Below are positions 7,950 to 16,490 of a DNA stretch of 64,000 nt, in pieces. The position numbers were made by a program, and so were the translations under genes. This stretch comes from Bacillaceae bacterium OF18-1A (GTDB taxonomy: Bacteria > Bacillota > Bacilli > Bacillales > Bacillaceae_G). Location of the stretch: contig JAQEWB010000003.1 of the NCBI GenBank assembly GCA_027694045.1, positions 331,534-395,533 of the forward strand. The letters run 5' to 3'. Each line of letters starts with the position of its first letter. The first letter of the stretch is position 1. The notes under the pieces were generated by a model that was not told the DNA's origin, made no database searches, and saw only the letters and a list, made by a program, of their open reading frames with translations.

Positions 7950-8666
7950 CTATAGTTCAATTTTGTTTCGAAGTCGTTTTACATAATTCCGACTAACTGG
8001 AATCGGTTGCTCATCATATCTATCTAAATACAAATTATATGTGCCATTATAATAAGGTTTCAGTTCTTGCACATATGACATATTAATTAAATAGCTTTTA
8101 TGCACACGCAAAAAATCATACGCACTTAGTCTATTTTCTAATTCCTGAAGTGTATATGTTGAAATATACTGATTATTTGTTGTATAAATTGAAACTGTTT
8201 TATTTTCCTTATTCTTACTTACATACACAATGTCTCCTGGGAAAACGTATCTAATCCCCTCTTGACCTTCTATCGGTAGTTTTCGCAAATCACTCTTTGC
8301 TCTTGCACCTTGCTCTTTGCCCATTCTATATAAAAGAAATTGTAAATCTTCTTCACGAAATGGTCGTAGTAAATAATAAAACGCTTGAAAACGAAACGCT
8401 GTAATAGATTCTTCTATATCTTCGCCCATAAAAATAAATTTTGTATAACAATTTACTTCTCGTAATAAACTCGCATATTCAAACCCAGTACCATCTATTA
8501 ATTTTGAACTTACAAAAACAAAATCTGGTGTATGTTTTTTCATCATAAATAAAGATTCTGTTCCTGTCTTTGCTTCAAAGCATTCTACATTTCGCATATT
8601 TTCAGTGAAGTTTTCAACTAGTTTTCTTCGCTCTTCTGTCTCTTCCATAATCAGTAAAATTTTCAT
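7950..8666 (-). CDS. LytTR-family regulator with degenerate receiver
   Basis: The 238-residue protein has an N-terminal CheY-like domain (about 1-115) and a C-terminal LytTR DNA-binding domain (about 135-235), shown by DIVYVSKNKENKTVSIYT, FLRVHKSYLINMSYV and PIPVSRNYVKRLR. The receiver has lost its chemistry. The acidic pair is replaced by Met-Glu-Glu, the phosphoacceptor position reads FVFVSSKLIDG (Ser for Asp), and the usual Lys in the K-P motif is Arg (LLRPF). It probably does not respond to phosphorylation. ATG at 8666 was chosen because AGGTGG lies 8 bases upstream; a GTG four codons earlier is the alternative. No histidine kinase is adjacent. Being just upstream of cstA, it is the likely regulator of that operon (inference). 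Confidence 0.88.
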   Translation of the reverse strand: MKILLIMEETEERRKLVENFTENMRNVECFEAKTGTESLFMMKKHTPDFVFVSSKLIDGTGFEYASLLREVNCYTKFIFMGEDIEESITAFRFQAFYYLLRPFREEDLQFLLYRMGKEQGARAKSDLRKLPIEGQEGIRYVFPGDIVYVSKNKENKTVSIYTTNNQYISTYTLQELENRLSAYDFLRVHKSYLINMSYVQELKPYYNGTYNLYLDRYDEQPIPVSRNYVKRLRNKIEL

Positions 8667-8769
8667 TTCTTCAACCACCTAATTCTTTTGTCCATATGTC
8701 TTGTTGTATACATTCGCTTTTATAAGAAACAATCCCTTTTTCTTACTATACCATTATTTATCTAAAAAA

Positions 8770-8798
8770 ACAGAAAAAAGGAAACCATCTCGGTTCCC
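8770..8798 (-). terminator. Terminator of niaP
   Basis: GGAAACC and GGTTCC flank a 5-base loop. On the minus strand the stem is followed by TTTTTTCTG and a further T-run, immediately after the transporter stop codon. Confidence 0.6.
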
Positions 8799-8807
8799 CC
8801 CATCCCT

Positions 8808-10007
8808 TTACACTAATTCTCGTTGCTTCGTTTCTTGCCCAAGTATCATTACAGCAAACACTCCAATTAAAATAGATCCACAGAAAATCGTAAATATTAA
8901 TGATAGTGAAGCTTGTGAAGCAACTAAATATCCCACTAATAATGGACCAAGAATACCACCAATACGGCCAAATGCCGCTGCCATCCCTGCACCAGTACCA
9001 CGAATAACCGTTGGATATTGTTCAGGTGTGTAGGCGTATAAAGCACCCCAAGCACCTAAATTAAAGAAGGATAGTAACATACCTGCCACAATTAAAACTG
9101 TTAATGAATCTGCAACCCCAAACAAATAAGCACTACACGCTGTTCCAAATAAATACGTTACCAAAACAAATTTACGACCAAGGCGCTCAATAAACCATGC
9201 CGCTGTGAAATACCCCGGAAGTTGAGCTAATGTCATAATAAGTACGTATTGGAAACTTTTTATTAAACTAAATCCTTTTAATACCATTACACTAGGTAAC
9301 CAAAGAAACATTCCATAATAGGAGAAGACAACACAAAACCATAAAATCCATAACATAATTGTTGCCTTACGATATTCTCCAGACCAAACTAATTTTATAT
9401 TTTCGATAACCGATGGTCTTTTTTCCACCTTTTCAAATCTCGGAGAATCTGGTAAATTCCATCTTAAATATAAGGCATATATTGCCGGAACCGCACTCAA
9501 TACCATAGCAACTTCCCAGCCATATTTCGGTATAACAAAATATGAAATAAGAGCCGCAATTAGCCAGCCACCCGCCCAAAAACTTTCTAATAAAACAACT
9601 ATTTTTCCACGTTCATGTGCTTCAACACTCTCTGATACTAGTGTAGAGGCAACCGGAAGTTCTCCGCCAAGTCCCATACCAATTAAAAATCGTAAAACGA
9701 GGAACATCGAAAGTGTCGTCGTTAAAGCCGTTAAGCCACTACCGATAGAAAATAGTAATAATGTAATAATAAAGACTGATTTCCGTCCTATTTTATCCGA
9801 TAGTATCCCAAAAAGGAGTGCTCCTACTGCCATACCAATCGAGTTAATGCTACCTATCCAGCCCATTTCCTGGCTCGTTAATCCCCAATCTTTTTGCAGC
9901 GCTACAATTACAAATGAAAGCATCCCAACGTCCATTGCATCAAATAACCATCCAAGCCCTGCTATACCAAGTAGCTTTCGCTTTGATATTTCTTTTACCT
10001 TACTCAC
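8808..10007 (-). CDS. niaP: MFS niacin transporter
   Basis: This 399-residue, 12-helix major facilitator protein closely follows B. subtilis NiaP (YceI), a niacin/nicotinamide importer. Shared stretches include KLLGIAGLGWLFDAMDVG at the start, RFLIGMGLGGELPVASTLVS near residue 105, and FFNLGAWGALYAYTPEQYPT near 315. The loop 2-3 MFS motif GILSDKIGRK is intact. Start is GTG, 7 bases after AGGAGG. A palindromic ACACAGGTGT element sits a few bases further upstream and could be a niacin-responsive operator. It is a single-gene unit with its own terminator. Confidence 0.88.
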   Translation of the reverse strand: MSKVKEISKRKLLGIAGLGWLFDAMDVGMLSFVIVALQKDWGLTSQEMGWIGSINSIGMAVGALLFGILSDKIGRKSVFIITLLLFSIGSGLTALTTTLSMFLVLRFLIGMGLGGELPVASTLVSESVEAHERGKIVVLLESFWAGGWLIAALISYFVIPKYGWEVAMVLSAVPAIYALYLRWNLPDSPRFEKVEKRPSVIENIKLVWSGEYRKATIMLWILWFCVVFSYYGMFLWLPSVMVLKGFSLIKSFQYVLIMTLAQLPGYFTAAWFIERLGRKFVLVTYLFGTACSAYLFGVADSLTVLIVAGMLLSFFNLGAWGALYAYTPEQYPTVIRGTGAGMAAAFGRIGGILGPLLVGYLVASQASLSLIFTIFCGSILIGVFAVMILGQETKQRELV

Positions 10008-10020
10008 AAGAAGTCCTCCT

Positions 10021-10036
10021 CACACAGGTGTCTTTA
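10021..10036 (-). promoter_or_regulatory. Candidate NiaR operator of niaP
   Basis: ACACAGGTGTCTTTA lies just upstream of the ribosome site of niaP and near the start site expected from TTACTT-16-TAAAAT on the minus strand. From memory, NiaR (YrxA), the niacin-dependent repressor of Firmicutes, binds sites with an ACAGGTGTCTT core. The match of motif and target gene is suggestive. Confidence 0.45.
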
Positions 10037-10120
10037 CACATCATTTTACATGTGTGAATTGCATAAGTAAAATACTTTCGCTAAAAAAATTCTCCTTCAT
10101 CATTCCCAAAAAGAAACCTA

Positions 10121-10294
10121 TTTATCCCGCTATTTGCGGTAATAAAACTTTAATCAGCAGGGGTTTTGCTTATCCCCCACTGATTATTAGCCCTCAACAA
10201 TCGGACTTTTACGGACAGTTGATCCCCCACCTAACTTCTTTACTTCCGCTGAATTTTGAGGTGGGGGTCTTACTGCCCATTAAAGCAGGATAAA
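10121..10294 (-). repeat. bcr1 repeat, near full-length copy with inverted left end attached
   Basis: On the minus strand the element runs from TTTATCCTGC (10294 down) through the stem CCCCCACCTCAAAATTCAG...AGGTGGGGG and AATCAGTGGGGG to CTGATTAAAGTTTTAT near 10142, about 153 bp with ATAAA at both ends. Bases 10121-10141 (TTTATCCCGCTATTTGCGG) look like a second left end in the opposite direction, so the whole block has terminal inverted repeats TTTATCCYGC. It contains no coding potential. Confidence 0.85.
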
Positions 10295-10305
10295 AAATGA
10301 GCAAA

Positions 10306-10336
10306 TAAAAAAAGCAGCGATGTTTCGCTACTTTTT
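10306..10336 (-). terminator. Terminator of the tagA operon
   Basis: Minus-strand stem AAAGTAGCGA...TCGCTGCTTT with one mismatch, followed by a T-run. The arm includes the tagA stop codon. Confidence 0.7.
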
Positions 10337-11068
10337 CGAACGCATTACTTCTTTTAAAAATTCTGCTAACACTAACTGACGACGCCAGCGTGTTGGGTTA
10401 CTACATAATCTGTAAAACCACTCTAAATGAATTGCTTGAATCCATTTTGGCGCGCGTTTTACCTCTCCAGCCCATACGTCTAAACTTCCGCCTACTCCAA
10501 CAGCCATTTTCGTTTCTAAACGGTGTTTATTGTTCTGAATAAAGTTCTCTTGTCTTGGGAAACCAAGTGCAACAAGTAATAAGTCTGGCTTGGCCTCTTG
10601 AATACGAGAAACAATATTCTCTTCTTCTTCTTGTTTAAAATACCCATCTTGTATACCAACAATAGATACGGCTGAATATGTCTTCTTTACATGATCTGCT
10701 GCTGCTTGTACAACATGTGGCTTTGCACCTAATAAGAAAACAGATACTGGCTTATTCTCTTCTGATAACTTCGCAAGCAAATTACACATTAAATCAAAGC
10801 CTGCTACACGTTCCTTTAAAGGTGTACCAAGCATACCACTTGCCTTTACAACCCCAATGCCGTCAGGCGTAATTAAATTTGCATGTAATAATGTTTCATG
10901 AAACTTTTCATCTTTTTTTGCACACATAACAATTTCAGGATTTGCTGTTACTACCTGAAAAGTATCAGTTTGCTCCGATTCTAGCTGTTTCTTTAAATAT
11001 TGAACCGTTTCATCCATTGTCATTGTTGAGAAAGGAACACCTAGAATATCAACTGTTTGTACTGCCAT
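10328..11068 (-). CDS. tagA: WecG/TagA/CpsF glycosyltransferase
   Basis: The 246-residue GT26 enzyme transfers N-acetylmannosamine (or a related sugar) to an undecaprenyl-diphosphate-GlcNAc acceptor at the inner membrane face, early in wall teichoic acid or wall polysaccharide synthesis. The family signature is visible as VVTANPEIVM near residue 40, LITPDGIGVV with Asp69 as likely catalytic base, GFDLMCNLL near 94, ALGFPRQENFI near 167 and GVGGSLDVWAGEVKRAPKW near 193. The C-terminal basic helix (RWRRQLVLAEFLKEVMRSKK) probably binds the membrane. It follows a GT4 gene by 21 bases, so the two form an operon with the O-antigen ligase-like gene upstream. The actual polymer is not shown by the sequence. 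Confidence 0.9.
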   Translation of the reverse strand: MAVQTVDILGVPFSTMTMDETVQYLKKQLESEQTDTFQVVTANPEIVMCAKKDEKFHETLLHANLITPDGIGVVKASGMLGTPLKERVAGFDLMCNLLAKLSEENKPVSVFLLGAKPHVVQAAADHVKKTYSAVSIVGIQDGYFKQEEEENIVSRIQEAKPDLLLVALGFPRQENFIQNNKHRLETKMAVGVGGSLDVWAGEVKRAPKWIQAIHLEWFYRLCSNPTRWRRQLVLAEFLKEVMRSKK

Positions 11069-11089
11069 AATTAACTATCCTCTCTATCA

Positions 11090-12199
11090 TTAAAGGTTTT
11101 TCGCTATTAATTGCTTATATGTTTCTTTCGTATCTTCATATAATTTTTGAAGCGAGAAGTTCATAGTAGCATGCTCATAAATATGTTTACCCATTGCTGC
11201 TAGCTCTCCAGTTTTCCACTTATCATATGCTTCTTCTAACGCTTCTGCCAACGCTTTACCGTCACCTGTTGGTACAATCCATCCGTAAGTTTCATCTGCA
11301 ATTAATGGCTCGATTTCTCCAGCTCTCGTCACAATTGATGGTACACGTTGATTTGCCGCTTCTAATAAAACTAATGGGAATCCTTCGCTATGAGAAGTTA
11401 ATAAGTTTACATGTGATGAAGCAAATAATTGTTTCACATCTTGACGATGCCCTAAAAATTCAACTTTATCATTAATTCCTTTTTCAGTAGCTAAAGCCTT
11501 TAGTTCTCCTTCTAATGGGCCATCGCCAACTAATAGCACTTTAATCTTCGTCAATTTAGTTTTATTCAATGCATCAAATAAAACTTCATGACCTTTAACC
11601 GGATGTAGTCGTGCCACTTGAATTGCTGTAAATACATCTTCATCAATATTGAACATTTCCTTTTTATTATAGCCTTCTGCTTTTTCCTTATCATACTCAA
11701 TGCCATTATAAATAACATGCATTTTTTCATTAGAAATACCTAAATCAGCTAGGCTTTTCTTTAATCTATTTGTTACAACAAAAAATAAATCTATATTTTT
11801 TAAGGCTTTCAAATTTAATTTAGTAAAAATCCAACCTTTTAAGCCTTGTTTAGTAAAGTCTTGGAATGGATCACTATGAATGGTCGTTACCCATTTTGCT
11901 GTGATTTTCTTTTTCATTAGAGAAACAAAGAAATTCGCCCTCGGACCGTGTGTATGAACTACATCGAATTTTTCTTTATTAATAAATTCGCTTATATTCT
12001 TTAAAATAGATAAGTCATAGCGAGATTTTTGTGAAAACACATGAACTTTTATTCCTAACTCTCTTGCTTCTTTTGCAACAATTCCGTCTTCAAATACTGC
12101 TAATTCTACTTCACCCGTTGGAAACTGATCGAGAAGTGAAATAATATGTGTTTTTCCTCCCCCATCTTCTGCTCCTGCATTCATATGCAATATCCTCAT
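11090..12199 (-). CDS. Glycosyltransferase family 4
   Basis: The 369-residue GT-B fold enzyme is cytoplasmic or peripheral. The N-terminal half has AGAEDGGGKTHIISLL for acceptor binding and VVHTHGPRANFFVSLM. The C-terminal donor domain has QVARLHPVKGHEVLFDAL near residue 193 and the EX7E-type region SHSEGFPLVLLEAANQRVP near 270, where the two Glu contact the sugar nucleotide. AGGAGG lies close before the ATG. It sits between an O-antigen ligase-like gene and tagA on the same strand, so it probably extends the same lipid-linked saccharide. Donor and acceptor are unknown. Confidence 0.88.
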   Translation of the reverse strand: MRILHMNAGAEDGGGKTHIISLLDQFPTGEVELAVFEDGIVAKEARELGIKVHVFSQKSRYDLSILKNISEFINKEKFDVVHTHGPRANFFVSLMKKKITAKWVTTIHSDPFQDFTKQGLKGWIFTKLNLKALKNIDLFFVVTNRLKKSLADLGISNEKMHVIYNGIEYDKEKAEGYNKKEMFNIDEDVFTAIQVARLHPVKGHEVLFDALNKTKLTKIKVLLVGDGPLEGELKALATEKGINDKVEFLGHRQDVKQLFASSHVNLLTSHSEGFPLVLLEAANQRVPSIVTRAGEIEPLIADETYGWIVPTGDGKALAEALEEAYDKWKTGELAAMGKHIYEHATMNFSLQKLYEDTKETYKQLIAKNL

Positions 12200-12259
12200 A
12201 TTTTTTCCTCCTTTAAATCCTCGCTACATTTCCATCTATCTTTATTTTACTGTACTAAA

Positions 12260-12293
12260 AAATAAAAGCTAACAAAAGTTAGCTTTTATTTTT
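12260..12293. terminator. Terminator hairpin between the O-antigen ligase-like gene and the GT4 gene
   Basis: AAAAGCTAAC (12264-12273) pairs perfectly with GTTAGCTTTT (12278-12287) around an AAAA loop, with A and T runs on both sides. It follows the O-antigen ligase-like stop directly, so the GT4-tagA pair downstream may be transcribed separately or by read-through. Confidence 0.8.
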
Positions 12294-12294
12294 A

Positions 12295-13767
12295 TCATTC
12301 AATTTCGAGATCTACAATTAGATAAGCTAACACCACTACAAAGTAAATACCAACTCCTGGTGCTGTCAAAATATGTCCTGCAATATATGCAATACCTAAT
12401 GCTAATAATAAGCTTGCTGAAATCATTCCATATTTTATATTAAATATTTCCTTAAATCTCGTAATAAATGCTAGCAGAATTCTTAAGCCGTAATAAATAA
12501 ATGGAATCATTAGTAACGCAAAGCCAATAATTCCAAAATCATAAAACCAATCATGGAAGTCCATTTCAATTAGTTTCGGATCTGGCTCTTTTTGTTCATT
12601 GTACTTAAAGTTACCTGCATAACCCATTCCTAATAACTTTTGTGACATTGGCGCTTCTTTAAAGAACTGCTTATGTCTTTCTTCATATACTTGACGTCCA
12701 CTGAAAATAAGATTTTCTTGATTTTCTTTCTTTTGCTCTTTCTCAAGCTCTTTCTTAACTTCTTCTTCTATCTTCGCCTTTTCTTCTGGCTTTTCAACTT
12801 TATGATTTTTTTCTTCTTTTGCTTTAAGTTCTTGTTCTTTTTTCAGCTTCTCTTTAATTTCTTTTTCTTTTTGACCTTGCTGTGCCACATTTTGCTCTGA
12901 TAAATAGTTATTGTGAATACCCATATTTTGGGCTAATGGCGTCTGTTTAAACGTTCCAACAACACCAGCTAATAGGACAATAGCAATGACCGCATTCAGT
13001 GCAAGAGATTTTTTGTTTGGATTTCTTCTATCAAATAACAATTGTAGTACAATAATCCCGATTGCTGCCGCTAACGTGGCACCAATTGAGCCCATTCCTA
13101 CTTTCGTACCAACTTGAATTAATGAATAGATCATTAAAAGCGATGGAATCCAATATAAAACGTGTTTCACGCTCTTTGTCTTTTGAATAGAATATAGTAC
13201 CACAATAGGGAAAATAATAGCTAAAATTGATCCTAGTTCATTCCCTGCATAGAACCAGCCTCGAGAGCCCACTTTCATCCATTGATAACTACCAAAGTCT
13301 GTAGATGTCGAAATAGAAATAACCATAATTGCGTTAATGATTAATGTAGAATATACAATACTATTTCTAACCTTATCACTAATATTTACTGTCTTTTTCA
13401 ATGATTTCAAAGCTAAAATGTATGAAGCTAGCATAACGTATATATACAATGCCTTCGCAACAAACTTAACTTCTTCGCTTAGTACAATAGGGTTTTTAAC
13501 AAATTTATTATTAATAAATCCTATTCCTAAAACTACTGCTAATAATATTAGGTAAATTAAAAACTTCCTATTTTCCTTCTCTTTTGCTTGCATTAAAATG
13601 TAAATACCACCGACAGCCATAACAAGGAATCTTACCAAAATTCCAACAGTAGCATTTGACTTTAATAAAATGATACTAAGAGAAGTTAATAAATCTAAAA
13701 CAGGCTGTAAAATAATAAAAAAGAGCAAAAAATGCTCAAATCTAAACCTAGCTCGATTTGCTAACAT
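12295..13767 (-). CDS. O-antigen ligase/polymerase-like membrane protein
   Basis: The 490-residue polytopic protein has about 10-11 transmembrane segments and the general layout of the Wzy/WaaL O-antigen ligase family, which joins or transfers undecaprenyl-linked glycans outside the membrane. WpaA and WpaB, acting in B. anthracis secondary wall polysaccharide assembly, are of this type (from memory). The long external loop carries an unusual run of about 55 residues made almost only of Lys, Glu and Gln (about 297-352), likely a charged helix or coiled coil. After it comes LIFSGRQVYEERHKQF and GMGYAGNF, the usual catalytic loop region. I chose ATG at 13767 because GGAGG lies 7 bases upstream; the earlier ATG has no site. 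Confidence 0.8.
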   Translation of the reverse strand: MLANRARFRFEHFLLFFIILQPVLDLLTSLSIILLKSNATVGILVRFLVMAVGGIYILMQAKEKENRKFLIYLILLAVVLGIGFINNKFVKNPIVLSEEVKFVAKALYIYVMLASYILALKSLKKTVNISDKVRNSIVYSTLIINAIMVISISTSTDFGSYQWMKVGSRGWFYAGNELGSILAIIFPIVVLYSIQKTKSVKHVLYWIPSLLMIYSLIQVGTKVGMGSIGATLAAAIGIIVLQLLFDRRNPNKKSLALNAVIAIVLLAGVVGTFKQTPLAQNMGIHNNYLSEQNVAQQGQKEKEIKEKLKKEQELKAKEEKNHKVEKPEEKAKIEEEVKKELEKEQKKENQENLIFSGRQVYEERHKQFFKEAPMSQKLLGMGYAGNFKYNEQKEPDPKLIEMDFHDWFYDFGIIGFALLMIPFIYYGLRILLAFITRFKEIFNIKYGMISASLLLALGIAYIAGHILTAPGVGIYFVVVLAYLIVDLEIE

Positions 13768-14110
13768 TCCAAGACCTCCATACAAAATCTTTACATTATC
13801 TTTTAATCATAGTTTTCTACCATTTAAATACACCTAGCAATTATAACATAACTCATATTCAAATCTAGAACTATTTTTCCTATCAAAACTAGTCAAATCA
13901 AGCGTTAAATAGTAATGGGAATTATTGTCCTCTAGCTATACTTCCCTATTTCTACAAAAACTATCTAACACTCTTTTACTTATTTATGATGGTATAAAAG
14001 GATTTTTTTATCATTTTATACAAATTTATCATTTCCATATACTATAGTAACATCTACCGAGCTACACCACATCAAAAAATTGTAAAAATTAATCTTTTTA
14101 CAATTTCCAT
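13768..14110. other. Intergenic, no gene seen
   Basis: This AT-rich stretch between the minus-strand ligase-like gene and a degenerate bcr1 copy has stops in all frames. It should hold the promoter of the polysaccharide operon, but no convincing -35/-10 pair stands out. Confidence 0.5.
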
Positions 14111-14205
14111 TTTATCCTAACCCAACAGACAATGTATCTCCCAATTGGTTCAACTAATAATGAATGAGAGATGAACCACCTCCACTGATTAAAGTTTCAT
14201 CTTAT
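14111..14205 (+). repeat. bcr1 repeat, degenerate copy lacking the left arm
   Basis: TTTATCCT at 14111 is followed after about 25 bases by CCAATTGGTTCAACTAATAAT and CCACTGATTAAAGTTTCA, the right half of bcr1, ending CTTAT at 14205. The stem bases have drifted (GAATGAGAG in place of CAGTGGGGG), so this is an old copy. Confidence 0.65.
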
Positions 14206-14352
14206 TAATCGCTTTTTTTTTCAAACATTTTCAAACGCTTTCTTTATGTATTTCATCCGTTTTTCAACATGTAGCGAAAAGTAATTGTTATTTCCAAAAC
14301 TTTAGTGTATATTTTTTCTCTGGAACATCTTTAAGAGGAAAGGATTAAGGCC

Positions 14353-14985
14353 ATGTTATTAATCGATATATTTACGTTTCTTGGCATTATCGCCGCTGCC
14401 ATTTCTGGTACATTAGTTGGTTTGAAAAAAGATTTAGATTTATTCGGTGTCCTTTGTTTAGCTGTAGCTACTGCGCTCGGCGGCGGTATTATTCGTGATA
14501 TTATGATCGGTAACTTGCCTCCCGTCGCATTTATACAGCCCATTTACTTTTTCGTAAGTGTACTATCAGCACTATTTACTTGTATGTTTTTTGAACGTAT
14601 CAATAAACTTCAAGTTGTTATTATGCTTTCCGATGCTGTTGGTTTAGGTGTGTTTACAGCTATCGGTGCAAATGCGGCTATGTCACATCATGTCGACGCC
14701 TCATTTTTAGTTGTTTCAATGGGAGTTATTACAGGTATTGGAGGCGGTATTTTGCGTGACATTTGCGCTCAAGATATCCCTTACGTATTCCGAAAAGAAA
14801 TTTATGCAATTGCTTCCATCCTAGGAGCAGTTAGCTTCCTAATCACACATGCACTGGGTGCTCACGTATTAGCGTTCTATGTTTGTTTATTCATAACATT
14901 CGTTATTCGTGTCGTCACCGTAATATATAATGTACATTTCCCAGTTTTCTTTAAAACACATGCAAAAATGAATAAAGGCCATTAA
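14353..14985 (+). CDS. TRIC-family cation channel (UPF0126)
   Basis: The 210-residue protein has seven hydrophobic helices in two internally repeated halves, each with the glycine-rich kinked-helix motif: GGGIIRDIMIG near residue 44 and GGGILRDICAQ near 130. This is the hallmark of prokaryotic trimeric intracellular cation channels, which conduct K+ and Na+. Length and repeat spacing are typical. It is a single gene with an AGGAAAGG site and a hairpin starting at its stop codon. The physiological role in Bacillus is not established. Confidence 0.9.
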   Translation: MLLIDIFTFLGIIAAAISGTLVGLKKDLDLFGVLCLAVATALGGGIIRDIMIGNLPPVAFIQPIYFFVSVLSALFTCMFFERINKLQVVIMLSDAVGLGVFTAIGANAAMSHHVDASFLVVSMGVITGIGGGILRDICAQDIPYVFRKEIYAIASILGAVSFLITHALGAHVLAFYVCLFITFVIRVVTVIYNVHFPVFFKTHAKMNKGH

Positions 14986-15014
14986 GAGAATTCTGCATAG
15001 AATTCTCTTAATTT
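14983..15014 (+). terminator. Hairpin terminator of the TRIC gene
   Basis: TAAGAGAATTC (14983-14993, including the stop codon) pairs perfectly with GAATTCTCTTA (15000-15010). Only a weak T-run follows, so termination may be partial. Confidence 0.6.
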
Positions 15015-15084
15015 ATGTGCAATTCCATACACTTATATAGAGTAATTGAATATAACAATATATAATTAAATAAGAACACTAAAA

Positions 15085-15098
15085 TGAAAACGCTTTAC
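15085..15098 (+). promoter_or_regulatory. Possible CcpA site (cre) before hemAT
   Basis: TGAAAACGCTTTAC matches 12 of 14 positions of the cre consensus TGWAANCGNTNWCA, failing at the last two. It lies 18 bases before the hemAT start, overlapping the expected leader. Weak candidate. Confidence 0.3.
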
Positions 15099-15115
15099 AA
15101 ACAGGGGGAAGAACG

Positions 15116-16417
15116 ATGCTTGGGTTTTTCAAAAAAAATGCTAATAAAACAAACGAAAGTATACTTGAATTAAGTAAAAGCCAACAAATAATTTTTAACG
15201 TACCTGCTAATTCTGAGCTAAAAACTCAAATGGATATGCTACATATTTCAGAGGAAGACTTACAAATCGTAAAAGTACTACAACCTTTCATTTACGAGGA
15301 AATAGATTGGATCACAGAAAAGTTTTATACCAATATTACAAAACAACCTAATTTAATTACTATTATTGAACGTTACAGCTCTATCCAAAAATTAAAACAA
15401 ACATTAAAAACACATATTAAAGAATTATTTAGTGGAAATATGCATGAAGACTTTATTGAACAACGAATTAGAATTGCAAAAAGGCACGTACAAATTGGTT
15501 TACATAGAAAATGGTATACCGCCGCTTATCAAGAATTATTCCGCTCTGTCATGAAGATTTTGAAAACAAAAATTTCAACGATAGACGATTTTTCTTATTC
15601 TATAAATGTAATAAATAAGTTATTCACACTCGAACAAGAACTTGTTATTGCAGCTTACGAATCGGAATACGAAAGAATTCAAAAAGAACATGAAAAGGAA
15701 AAAGAACTGACTGCTATGACGATTACACATATCGCAACGGAACTCGCAGCTGTATCTGAAAAAACAAGCTCTTCTATTCAACAGTTAACGTCTAGATCGG
15801 AAAATATAGTAGGAATTGCAAAGACAGGTACATCATTAGCTACGACATCGGAAGAAAAGGCAAATAAGGGAAAAGAGCAATTAAATCTGCAAAATAAACG
15901 AATGGAAAGCATTCAAACGAACATGGAAACTATTATTACAGATACTCGTGAACTTCTTGATATTTCTAATAAAATCAACGAAATCATTGATATTGTAAAA
16001 TCGATTGCTGAGCAAACAAATTTACTCGCATTAAATGCCGCTATTGAATCTGCACGTGCTGGCGAGTTTGGTAAGGGTTTTTCAGTTGTAGCAGGGGAAA
16101 TTCGAAAGTTATCAGAGCAAACGAAAGAATCCATTTCTAACGTTACAAAACTCGTTGAAAAAACGAATGAACAAATTATACATGTCTCTTCTTCCGTAGA
16201 ACAAATTAGTTCTCTCGTATCTGAAGGAACAGAAAGTATGCATGCGACGGATCAATATTTCCAAGAAATCGTAAAAGACATGTCTAACTCTAAAGAACAA
16301 AATAAAAAAATCGAAAATGAATTAGAAACTATTTCACAGGTCATGAAAAGCATTCAAGACGATTCTTCAAAAATGGCCCTAACAGCTGACAATTTGCAAC
16401 TAGAACTAAATCGATAA
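15116..16417 (+). CDS. hemAT: Heme-based aerotaxis transducer HemAT
   Basis: This 433-residue soluble chemoreceptor senses oxygen and signals to CheA. The N-terminal globin-coupled sensor domain (about 25-185) has the proximal heme ligand His124 in [11 protein letters not shown]. Tyr71 and Thr96 sit at positions offset by one from Tyr70, Thr95 and His123 of B. subtilis HemAT. A helical linker leads to the MCP signalling domain, whose conserved hairpin tip [19 protein letters not shown] is near residue 302. There is no transmembrane segment. The Shine-Dalgarno GGGGGAAG is strong. It stands alone, followed by a long hairpin. Confidence 0.95.
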   Translation: MLGFFKKNANKTNESILELSKSQQIIFNVPANSELKTQMDMLHISEEDLQIVKVLQPFIYEEIDWITEKFYTNITKQPNLITIIERYSSIQKLKQTLKTHIKELFSGNMHEDFIEQRIRIAKRHVQIGLHRKWYTAAYQELFRSVMKILKTKISTIDDFSYSINVINKLFTLEQELVIAAYESEYERIQKEHEKEKELTAMTITHIATELAAVSEKTSSSIQQLTSRSENIVGIAKTGTSLATTSEEKANKGKEQLNLQNKRMESIQTNMETIITDTRELLDISNKINEIIDIVKSIAEQTNLLALNAAIESARAGEFGKGFSVVAGEIRKLSEQTKESISNVTKLVEKTNEQIIHVSSSVEQISSLVSEGTESMHATDQYFQEIVKDMSNSKEQNKKIENELETISQVMKSIQDDSSKMALTADNLQLELNR

Positions 16418-16448
16418 TGAGTGAAGATTTTTCATCTTCACTCATTAT
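16414..16448 (+). terminator. Hairpin after hemAT
   Basis: ATAATGAGTGAAGAT (16414-16428) pairs perfectly over 15 bp with ATCTTCACTCATTAT (16434-16448), beginning within the last codons of hemAT. No clear T-run follows. Confidence 0.65.
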
Positions 16449-16459
16449 TGTCCATCTAT

Positions 16460-16490
16460 AAAAAAAGAATCCGAAATGGATTCTTTTATT
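16460..16490 (-). terminator. Terminator of the membrane glycosyltransferase gene
   Basis: AAAAGAATCC (16463-16472) pairs with GGATTCTTTT (16478-16487) around GAAAT. The minus-strand side is followed by a T-run and the stem includes the stop codon. Confidence 0.8.

Noticed and set aside
12673..12900. Phe/Leu-rich plus-strand frame
   Set aside because: It is the mirror of the Lys/Glu-rich codons of the O-antigen ligase-like gene; no ribosome site.
14225..14250. cre site upstream of the TRIC gene
   Set aside because: CAAACGCTTTCTT has at least three mismatches to the consensus in either orientation.
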